A DNA stretch of 11,450 bases, taken from Candidatus Altarchaeum sp. CG2_30_32_3053 (GTDB lineage: Archaea > Altiarchaeota > Altiarchaeia > Altiarchaeales > Altiarchaeaceae). Under the pieces are notes generated by a model, which saw nothing but the letters and a program-made list of their open reading frames with translations, did no database searches and was not told the origin of the DNA. The position numbers and the translations under genes were made by a program. Location of the stretch: assembly GCA_001873845.1 (NCBI GenBank), contig MNZY01000070.1, forward strand, positions 1 to 11,450. The letters are read 5' to 3'. Below, one piece after another: positions 7,145-11,450 of this stretch (positions within the stretch are counted from its first letter, which is position 1; each line of letters starts with the position of its first letter).

Positions 7145-7431
7145 TTTTCAACTATCATGAATAGACATTCCATTATGCGCTCTGATTTGCATTCCGGGCA
7201 TTTTGACGGACTCTTTATCTTTTCCCTTTCTTTGAATACAAATCCGCAATTTATGCACTCTGCTGGTTTTATCATCAGTTTTCCTCTGTGAGAAATGCTT
7301 TTCTTTATGTGTTTTATGTCATCGGCAATAACTTTTTCAGGAAATTTATAACGTATAGATAATGCCCTGATACATATCCATCCATTTTTTAATTCTTCTG
7401 TTAGCCGCTGCCTTCTTGTATACTCGGTCAT
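7141..7431 (-). CDS. Predicted transcriptional regulator: N-terminal HTH fused to C-terminal zinc ribbon (COG3357-like)
   Basis: The product has 96 residues. The first half is a short winged-helix-like segment (TRRQRLTEELKNGW, then ALSIRYKFPEKVIADDIKHI, about 5-42). The second half is a zinc ribbon with Cys59, Cys62, Cys78 and Cys81 (AECINCGF...SKCPEC). The block KPAECINCGFVFKEREKIK is the best-conserved part of this archaeal family of predicted DNA-binding regulators. The ATG is preceded a few codons upstream by an in-frame stop, so the start is well bounded. The stop overlaps the radical SAM start by 4 bp, suggesting it may control or accompany that gene. TATA-like repeats at 7461-7481 may give it its own promoter. 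Confidence 0.8.
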   Translation of the reverse strand: MTEYTRRQRLTEELKNGWICIRALSIRYKFPEKVIADDIKHIKKSISHRGKLMIKPAECINCGFVFKEREKIKSPSKCPECKSERIMECLFMIVEK

Positions 7432-7609
7432 TTTTTATGAATCTGATAATGAACATGTCTGATAAAAATGTATAAAAATGTGGTGCTGGCCTACTAAAAT
7501 TGGGATAATTATATATTTGTTTTTTTACTAATATTTCTTTATTTATTTCTTCCTCAACGCAACCTGCCGCAAAAAACCCGTTCCTGACACACCTTTCACA
7601 CCTTTTCAT
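7346..7609 (-). CDS. Doubtful small Cys-containing ORF between gltX and the HTH/zinc-ribbon gene
   Basis: A start codon at 7609 overlaps the gltX stop as ATGA, the arrangement of a coupled gene. The first 25 or so residues look genuine, MKRCERCVRNGFFAAGC, with a C-x2-C-x9-C pattern that could be half of a metal site, followed by an acidic helix (VEEEINKEIL). Beyond about residue 30 the composition becomes irregular, and the last 86 bp overlap the HTH/zinc-ribbon gene in a different frame, which is unlikely for a real gene. It may be a remnant, a gene frameshifted at the A run at 7520-7526, or a short leader peptide. An ATG four codons upstream (7621) is possible but lies inside gltX. I do not recognise the family. 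Confidence 0.35.
   Translation of the reverse strand: MKRCERCVRNGFFAAGCVEEEINKEILVKKQIYNYPNFSRPAPHFYTFLSDMFIIRFIKNDRVYKKAAANRRIKKWMDMYQGIIYTL
7462..7481 (-). repeat. Perfect 10-bp tandem duplication with TATA-like sequence upstream of the HTH/zinc-ribbon gene
   Basis: On the plus strand ataaaaatgt occurs at 7462-7471 and again at 7472-7481. Read on the minus strand it gives two successive acatttttat stretches, 31-50 nt upstream of the ATG at 7431. Either copy could serve as a TATA box for that gene. Confidence 0.6.
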
Positions 7610-9093
7610 CTTTGAGTCCAATAAAACTCAATTTCATTGCCCATAATCTTATCTGCCCTGCAAAATCCGAATGTCTCAAACTGTATAATGTCATTTTCCT
7701 TCAAATTCCTGCAGCCTGTTTCGCAAATACCCTTCGCAATCCTCCCGGGCATATAAATTTTTGCACCTGGGCATAAATTTTCATCCGGAAGCCATAAGAC
7801 CTTTGCAACATTAAAAAATTTCCCTTTTTTTCCCTTCTTTCCGTTAGCCACAACCATCGGACCGTGCGAGTTCTCAACATAATCAGCAATGATTTCCGTT
7901 ATGCCTTCAGCTTTTGTCAGACATTTAACCCGGACATTGCAGGTATTCATCAGCCGGATTTCATCCCCTTCTTTTAATTTTTCCGCATCGCTCTTCTGAA
8001 TTAATAAATTTATTTTGCCTTCCTTCGACACTAAATTAAATTCCCTGAATCCGTAACTGTGTTCCTTATGCAGAGGAAACTGGACATCCATATACGGAAA
8101 ATTTTCAACATTGATTTTTACCGGATCTTCAATGAAAAAATAGCGAAACGATGATTCAATAAATTTCTTATTTTCAAAATACAACGCTTCTTCGCTGAAT
8201 TCAACATCAACATCAGTTACCCCCAAATTCAACATATAATTCCTTATTGCCCGCGGATTTATTCCCCGTCGTTTTAATGCTCTTAATGTCAGCAGATTGA
8301 CATCATCCCATCCTGTAAATTTATTTTCATCAATACCTTTCTTTATCTCACTCTTGCTGATTTTTCCTTCCTGGCCAATGCTCATTATTCCGTAATGAAT
8401 GTATTCCGGCTCTTTCCATCCGAAATATTTATAAATAAATTTTTGCTTTTCCGTGTTTGTAAGATGATCTTTGCCCCTTAAAACATGCGTTATTCCGAGC
8501 AAATGGTCATCTGCTGCAACAGAAAGATTCATCAGGGGATAAACCACTAATTCTTTCTTTTTCAGCCGGGGATGATGTTCTTTTGATACCCTTAACAAAG
8601 GAAAGTCCACCAGAGAAGGATTCGGAGAATTTAAGTCCGTCTTAATTCGCACAGTCCATCCTTCCCTGGCATACATTTTGTCAAAATTTTTTAAATTTTC
8701 CGAAATTTCCATATTTCTGTGTGGGCAGGGCATTTTCTGTAATTTTAATACCTTAAATTTTTCCGGTTCGCAATTACATAAGTAAGCGTGCCCCTTTTCA
8801 ACCAGCTGTCTGGCAAAATTTTCATAAACTGGCAGGCGGTCGCTCTGAATTATCTTCATATCCCAGTCACATCCCACCCATTTTAAATCTTCTTCAATTG
8901 CAGCATAAGATTCCTCATCAACCCTGCCGGGGTCTGTGTCCTCAATCCGTAATATTAATTTTCCGCCGTATTGCCTTGAAATTTCGTCGTTTAATATTGC
9001 TGCCCTTGCGTGTCCGATGTGCAAATATCCCGATGGATTCGGTGCAAATCTGACAATAACCTTTCCTCTTTCCGCGTTTGGAATTTCAATCAT
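7606..9093 (-). CDS. gltX: Glutamyl-tRNA synthetase, archaeal type, without the usual N-terminal extension
   Basis: The product has 495 residues. It is a class I synthetase that charges tRNA with glutamate; in archaea it usually also makes Glu-tRNA(Gln) for the amidotransferase. Visible motifs are RFAPNPSGYLHIGHARAAI with HIGH at residues 25-28, the Glu-pocket stretch LRIEDTDPGRVDEE (48-61), a probable zinc site at Cys106, Cys108 and Cys123, DDHLLGITHVLRGKDHL (195-211), and KISKS (244-248) in place of the KMSKS loop. The C-terminal half is the beta-barrel anticodon domain of the archaeal GluRS/GlnRS type. The catalytic domain begins almost at the Met; archaeal homologues commonly carry 80-100 residues before it, and stop codons upstream exclude a longer reading. 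It heads the minus-strand cluster and is divergent from the small gene at 9175. Confidence 0.95.
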   Translation of the reverse strand: MIEIPNAERGKVIVRFAPNPSGYLHIGHARAAILNDEISRQYGGKLILRIEDTDPGRVDEESYAAIEEDLKWVGCDWDMKIIQSDRLPVYENFARQLVEKGHAYLCNCEPEKFKVLKLQKMPCPHRNMEISENLKNFDKMYAREGWTVRIKTDLNSPNPSLVDFPLLRVSKEHHPRLKKKELVVYPLMNLSVAADDHLLGITHVLRGKDHLTNTEKQKFIYKYFGWKEPEYIHYGIMSIGQEGKISKSEIKKGIDENKFTGWDDVNLLTLRALKRRGINPRAIRNYMLNLGVTDVDVEFSEEALYFENKKFIESSFRYFFIEDPVKINVENFPYMDVQFPLHKEHSYGFREFNLVSKEGKINLLIQKSDAEKLKEGDEIRLMNTCNVRVKCLTKAEGITEIIADYVENSHGPMVVANGKKGKKGKFFNVAKVLWLPDENLCPGAKIYMPGRIAKGICETGCRNLKENDIIQFETFGFCRADKIMGNEIEFYWTQR

Positions 9094-9174
9094 TTTATTA
9101 ATAAATTTACCGGTTAAAAATTTATTGTTAAATATTATTAAGCATTCATAATTAAAAAATTCTTTAAATTTAAA
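9094..9174. promoter_or_regulatory. Divergent promoter region between gltX and the small gene at 9175
   Basis: This 81-bp gap is almost pure A/T. On the minus strand aataaattttta lies about 20-30 nt before the gltX ATG. On the plus strand cataattaaaaaat (9147-9160) lies about 15-28 nt before the ATG at 9175. Neither start has a Shine-Dalgarno motif. Two back-to-back leaderless promoters are the simplest reading. Confidence 0.4.
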
Positions 9175-9363
9175 ATGGTTAGAAAAATTTTAAAAAGAAT
9201 AAGGAGAGGGACAAATAAAGAAGGTGATACAGGGATAATTGAAAAAAATGCGGAAATTTTCAATACCAACAACAAAATAATTTCAAAGTCCATGGAAAGG
9301 TCATTTATGGGCATGATTGATATTGACCAGGAATTATTAAAAACAGGCATGATTGCAGGTTAA
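9175..9363 (+). CDS. Small basic protein of unknown function upstream of EF-1beta
   Basis: The product has 62 residues and I do not recognise it. The N-terminus is strongly basic (MVRKILKRIRRGTNKEG) and the C-terminal half is mildly amphipathic (SMERSFMGMIDIDQELL). There is no Cys and no membrane span. The codon pattern resembles its neighbours, with purine-rich first positions, and a TATA-like stretch lies at the expected distance, so it is probably a gene. In many archaea the gene just before EF-1beta encodes a small Cys-rich zinc-ribbon protein; this one has no Cys and is not that protein. It ends 66 bp before EF-1beta, which has its own TATA-like sequence. The opposite strand also carries an open frame here, so some doubt remains. 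Confidence 0.5.
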   Translation: MVRKILKRIRRGTNKEGDTGIIEKNAEIFNTNNKIISKSMERSFMGMIDIDQELLKTGMIAG

Positions 9364-9387
9364 AAATTTTAAAAATTTAAAAACTAT

Positions 9388-9410
9388 TGTATTTAAACGC
9401 TAAATTTAGA
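9388..9410 (+). promoter_or_regulatory. Probable promoter of the EF-1beta gene
   Basis: The stretches gtatttaaac (9389-9398) and taaatttaga (9401-9410) lie 20-41 nt before the ATG at 9430. They are TATA-like and are followed by a short duplicated ttgttata motif (9411-9427) just before the start. No Shine-Dalgarno motif is present. Confidence 0.4.
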
Positions 9411-9429
9411 TTGTTATAATTGTTATAAA

Positions 9430-9729
9430 ATGGGAAAAGAAATAAAGAAATTCAACACAGTTGCGAAATTAAGGATAATGCCAAAGGGAACCGATGTTGA
9501 CTTAAAGAAAATGGAAAGCGATATCAGGGAAATTTTAAGCAAATGCAGAAGCAGTAAATTTCATTCCTCGGAAATAAAACCGATTGCCTTTGGTTTGAGT
9601 GCCCTGGAAACAGTCATATTAATCACGGAAGCAGACAGCGAACTGGAAGGTATAGAGGACAAAATTTCAGACCTACCGTATGCAGAAAGTGTTACGGAAA
9701 CGGATATATACTTATTAAGCGATATTTAA
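9430..9729 (+). CDS. ef1b: Translation elongation factor 1-beta (aEF-1B), nucleotide exchange factor
   Basis: The product has 99 residues, about ten more than the archaeal norm. It is the guanine-nucleotide exchange factor that reloads EF-1alpha with GTP during elongation. Family blocks are present: VAKLRIMPKGTDVDLKKMESDIREIL (residues 11-36), the invariant KPIAFGLSALETVILI (about 50-65) and the final strand ESVTETDIYLL. The surplus length comes from the N-terminal GKEIKKFNT and a short insertion around CRSSKFHSSE (39-48). The last six codons including the stop are duplicated downstream in frame, so a second stop follows. It precedes the ribosomal-protein cluster but is separated from it by 155 bp with its own promoter-like sequence. 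Confidence 0.92.
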   Translation: MGKEIKKFNTVAKLRIMPKGTDVDLKKMESDIREILSKCRSSKFHSSEIKPIAFGLSALETVILITEADSELEGIEDKISDLPYAESVTETDIYLLSDI

Positions 9730-9747
9730 TTATTAAGCGATATTTAA
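9712..9747 (+). repeat. Perfect 18-bp tandem duplication including the EF-1beta stop codon
   Basis: The unit ttattaagcgatatttaa occupies 9712-9729 and is repeated exactly at 9730-9747. Because 18 is a multiple of three, the copy keeps the gene's frame and again reads LLSDI followed by TAA. Readthrough of the first stop would therefore add six residues and stop again. Confidence 0.9.
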
Positions 9748-9759
9748 AATTTATACTTT
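9747..9759 (+). promoter_or_regulatory. Candidate TATA box of the rpl7ae-rps28e-rpl24e-ndk cluster
   Basis: The stretch aaatttatacttt is a good archaeal TATA match and is the best candidate in the gap after EF-1beta. It would place the transcription start near 9783, giving a leader of about 100 nt that contains the 26-bp duplication. A weaker alternative, aaatattaaa at 9860-9869, would give a leaderless rpl7ae mRNA. Confidence 0.35.
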
Positions 9760-9790
9760 ACGGGCTAATTATTATACATAGAACATACAA

Positions 9791-9842
9791 ATACACAAAT
9801 AATACAAATACACAAAATACACAAATAATACAAATACACAAA
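9791..9842 (+). repeat. Perfect 26-bp tandem duplication upstream of rpl7ae
   Basis: A 26-bp unit beginning atacacaaataatac occupies 9791-9816 and is repeated without mismatch at 9817-9842. A partial relative, acatacaaatacacaaa, precedes it at 9783-9799. The tract has almost no G and no stable hairpin, so any RNA made from it would be unstructured. Confidence 0.9.
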
Positions 9843-9884
9843 AATAAAACCGATAATCAAAATATTAAACAAAAATCAAAACAA

Positions 9885-10253
9885 ATGAAAATGGGTTATG
9901 TAAAATTTGAAGCACCTGCGGAATTACAGATGAAGGCGTTAGAGGTTTTGGAAACCGCAAAAAATACGGGCAAAATAAAGAAGGGAGCAAACGAAGTAAC
10001 AAAAGCAGTGGAAAGGAAGGTTGCAAAATTTGTAGTAATTGCAGCAGATGTGATTCCGTTTGAAAATGTTATGCATCTACCAATGATATGTGATGAAAAG
10101 GAAATTCCTTACCTGTATGTCAATAAGAAAGAAGATGTCGGAAAGGCGATTGGCTTAAAGGTTCCGTGTTCAGCAGCATGTGTTATGGAGGAAGGCAAAG
10201 GAAAAGAGATACTTGCTGATGTTAAGAATAAACTAAAAGCAATTAAAAAGTAA
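9885..10253 (+). CDS. rpl7ae: Ribosomal protein L7Ae (kink-turn RNA-binding protein)
   Basis: The product has 122 residues, the usual archaeal length. L7Ae binds kink-turns in 23S rRNA and also in box C/D and H/ACA guide RNAs and RNase P RNA. Diagnostic are KTGKIKKGANEVTKAVERK-like residues (about 28-45, here NTGKIKKGANEVTKAVERK), which form the RNA-contacting helix, then KFVVIAADVIPFENVMHLP (48-66) and CDEKEIPYLYV. The lower-conserved C-terminus ends in a Lys-rich helix. Two starts are possible, 9885 (MKMGYVKF) and 9891 (MGYVKF); the second matches the common family N-terminus better, while the first is the longest reading. It leads the conserved archaeal cluster L7Ae-S28e-L24e-NDK. Confidence 0.95.
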   Translation: MKMGYVKFEAPAELQMKALEVLETAKNTGKIKKGANEVTKAVERKVAKFVVIAADVIPFENVMHLPMICDEKEIPYLYVNKKEDVGKAIGLKVPCSAACVMEEGKGKEILADVKNKLKAIKK

Positions 10254-10277
10254 AAGATTTAATAATCGTGTTTAAAA

Positions 10278-10523
10278 ATGCCTTTAGCAGAGGTCGTTGA
10301 AATCGTCGGAAGGACAGGAATTTACGGCGAAGTAATTCAGGTTATGTGTAAAATGCTGGAAGGAAAAGAGTCGGAGAATATTTTAAGAAGAAATGTCAGA
10401 ACACCTGTAAGGGTGGGAGATATAATCTCTTTGAAAGAAATCGAAAGAGAATCAAGGCCCATAGAGACCGCCCAAAGGAAATTAATGAAACTTAAAAATA
10501 AAAATAAGAGAAAAGCAAGATGA
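10278..10523 (+). CDS. rps28e: Ribosomal protein S28e
   Basis: The product has 81 residues, about ten longer than typical archaeal S28e. The OB-fold core is clear: AEVVEIVGRTGIYGEVIQV (4-22), the basic RNA-contacting RRNVRTPVRVGDIISLKE (about 37-54), then EIERESRP. The extra length is a Lys/Arg-rich C-terminal tail after residue 60 (QRKLMKLKNKNKRKAR). S28e sits on the 30S subunit near the mRNA exit channel. The gene starts 24 bp after rpl7ae with no Shine-Dalgarno motif, and its TGA overlaps the rpl24e ATG by 4 bp. Confidence 0.95.
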   Translation: MPLAEVVEIVGRTGIYGEVIQVMCKMLEGKESENILRRNVRTPVRVGDIISLKEIERESRPIETAQRKLMKLKNKNKRKAR

Positions 10524-10708
10524 AATGTTCTTTTTGTGGAAAAGAAATTAAAAAAGGAACAGGATTATTGTTTGTTATGTTGTCCGGAAGAGGGGTTAAT
10601 TACTGCTCTTCTAAGTGCAGAAAGAATGTTGAAATGGGCAGAAAGCAGAGAAAGGTTGAATGGACGGAGCAATACATAAATGAAAAGAAAGCAAGAATAA
10701 AGCAATAA
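10520..10708 (+). CDS. rpl24e: Ribosomal protein L24e (zinc-binding)
   Basis: The product has 62 residues, the normal archaeal size. It is a 50S protein with a zinc finger of the TRASH/L24e type: Cys3 and Cys6 in MKCSFCGKEIKKGTG, and Cys29 and Cys33 in NYCSSKCRKN. The tail is Lys/Arg-rich for rRNA contact (GRKQRKVEWT). Its ATG overlaps the S28e stop as ATGA, so translation is coupled. All four zinc ligands are intact. Confidence 0.95.
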   Translation: MKCSFCGKEIKKGTGLLFVMLSGRGVNYCSSKCRKNVEMGRKQRKVEWTEQYINEKKARIKQ

Positions 10709-10746
10709 TAAAAAGCAGAAATCTGACAAATTTAACAAAAGAAAAA

Positions 10747-11163
10747 ATGAATGCGTTTATCATAATAAAGTCGGATGCTGTTAAAAGAAATATAACCGGA
10801 AAAATTTTATCACGGTTTGAAGAAAGAGGGATCAGCATAAAGGCAATGCGTATGATAAAAATAAGTAAAGAAGAAGCAGAAAAATTATACAGCATCCATA
10901 AAGAAAAACCATTTTATCCCTCTTTAATTAATTATATAACTTCCGGCAAGGTTGTTGTTTGTGTGCTTGAAGCAGACACGGATAAACTTATAGAGATTGT
11001 CAGAAAGATGAATGGAAGGACAAATCCTGCTGAAGCAGAGCCTGGAACAATAAGAGGGGATTTTGGGATAGTAATGGAAGCAAATGTAATTCACGCATCG
11101 GACAGTATTGATTCGGTAAACAGAGAAATGCCTATATTCTTCACAAAAGAGGAAACGGAATAA
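10747..11163 (+). CDS. ndk: Nucleoside diphosphate kinase
   Basis: The product has 138 residues, as expected. It transfers phosphate from NTPs to NDPs through a phospho-histidine. The catalytic His116 lies in NVIHASDS (113-120). Upstream are the N-terminal strand FIIIKSDAVKRNITGKIL (4-21) with Lys8, the YSIHKEKPFYPSLINYITSG segment (48-67), and the nucleotide-binding GRTNPAEAEPGTIRGDFG (90-107). Lys8 is followed by Ser instead of the usual Pro, a minor change. The gene starts 38 bp after rpl24e. In many euryarchaea the next gene is the one for initiation factor aIF5B; here 192 non-coding bases and a DNA-binding protein follow. Confidence 0.96.
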   Translation: MNAFIIIKSDAVKRNITGKILSRFEERGISIKAMRMIKISKEEAEKLYSIHKEKPFYPSLINYITSGKVVVCVLEADTDKLIEIVRKMNGRTNPAEAEPGTIRGDFGIVMEANVIHASDSIDSVNREMPIFFTKEETE

Positions 11164-11355
11164 GAAATTTATTTCTTGTCTTTCTTGCCTTATTTTTATC
11201 AGGATATATGATTTCAAAAACGGAATTTTGAAAGATACGATTATATAAATGATTTTCAAAATTGTAGAGATTTTAAAAATACACAAAAGAAGTAAGGGCA
11301 AAGATCAAAAATTTAAAAATTTAATTTAAAAATCTTTAAAATAGATATTGTAGAT
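11164..11355. terminator. Intergenic stretch after ndk: T-rich terminator and an 8-bp inverted repeat
   Basis: Right after the ndk stop, 11167-11199 is T-rich on the plus strand (for example cttgtctttcttgcc and tattttta), the usual form of an archaeal terminator. Further on, tttcaaaa (11212-11219) and ttttgaaa (11226-11233) form a perfect 8-bp inverted repeat with a 6-nt loop; a related attttcaaaatt lies at 11251-11262. These may be an operator or a small hairpin. TATA-like runs at 11323-11345 precede the next ATG. No gene was found here. Confidence 0.4.
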
Positions 11356-11450
11356 ATGTTTAAGGAGCAAAAAGTGATGACTCTTGATATATTATCCAAA
11401 AAAGCAAAATGCTCAGGAAAGACAATTCTAAGAAGACTTAAGGAACATGG
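11356..11450 (+). CDS. Helix-turn-helix protein, N-terminal part only (cut by window end)
   Basis: An open frame starts at the ATG at 11356 and runs off the window after 31 codons. The visible residues MTLDILSKKAKCSGKTILRR (from residue 8) followed by LKEHG have the shape of a winged-helix or HTH motif: a helix, a short turn (CSGK) and a recognition helix. Similar N-termini occur in archaeal and bacterial DNA-binding proteins of unknown role. An upstream TATA-like stretch and the absence of a Shine-Dalgarno motif fit the other genes here. With so little sequence the family cannot be named. Confidence 0.5.
   Translation, partial: MFKEQKVMTLDILSKKAKCSGKTILRRLKEH

Noticed and set aside
9138..9350. 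Open frame on the minus strand opposite the small gene at 9175
   Set aside because: It is Leu/Ile/Phe-rich in the manner of an antisense shadow, starts inside another gene region and has no recognisable domain. The plus-strand frame has better codon character and a promoter-like upstream stretch.
9780..9884. Kink-turn autoregulatory element in the rpl7ae leader
   Set aside because: Archaeal L7Ae can bind its own mRNA, but this leader is nearly G-free and forms no hairpin, so the tandem G-A pairs a kink-turn needs are absent.
10924..11301. Minus-strand frame overlapping ndk and the following gap
   Set aside because: It covers the C-terminal half of ndk in antisense and has the Ile/Leu/Cys/Phe composition expected of the complement of an A-rich gene.

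Overview
This is an AT-rich archaeal chromosome segment. The archaeal assignment rests on four things: an archaeal elongation factor 1-beta; the cluster of ribosomal proteins L7Ae, S28e and L24e followed by nucleoside diphosphate kinase; an archaeal-type glutamyl-tRNA synthetase and Elp3; and several small archaeal families (UPF0280, an HTH/zinc-ribbon regulator). Shine-Dalgarno motifs are almost absent. Many start codons lie about 20-30 nt downstream of A/T-rich TATA-like stretches, which suits leaderless transcription. The lineage cannot be fixed from the sequence; a low-GC euryarchaeal, Altiarchaeota or DPANN-like genome would all fit (inference).

Layout, left to right. Positions 1-184 are non-coding and carry an imperfect inverted repeat that looks like a small palindromic element. 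A PIN-domain-like gene (+, 185-844) converges on a minus-strand pair: a stomatin-like SPFH membrane protein followed by a family 2 glycosyltransferase, whose C-terminal end looks frameshifted. A short non-coding stretch with six copies of a 12-bp core repeat leads into a plus-strand pair, a UPF0280 (ApbE-like) gene and elp3. Convergent to these is a minus-strand run in which most genes overlap: gltX, a doubtful small Cys-containing ORF, an HTH/zinc-ribbon regulator and a B12-binding-type radical SAM protein. From 9175 onward all genes are on the plus strand: a small orphan protein, EF-1beta, rpl7ae, rps28e, rpl24e and ndk. At the right edge a DNA-binding HTH protein begins and is cut by the window.

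Most genes serve translation: tRNA charging (GluRS), wobble-uridine modification (Elp3), elongation (EF-1beta) and the ribosome (L7Ae, S28e, L24e). The rest are envelope-related (SPFH, glycosyltransferase) or of unknown biochemistry (UPF0280, radical SAM, PIN-like).

No insertion sequence, CRISPR array, tRNA or rRNA gene was seen. I found no convincing novel multi-gene system. The most distinctive signal is a recurrent pattern of perfect short tandem duplications (10, 12, 14, 18, 25 and 26 bp) in gene leaders, across stop codons and in the 5' end of elp3. Other points are the iteron-like array before UPF0280, the probable frameshift in the glycosyltransferase, and a GluRS lacking the usual archaeal N-terminal extension.
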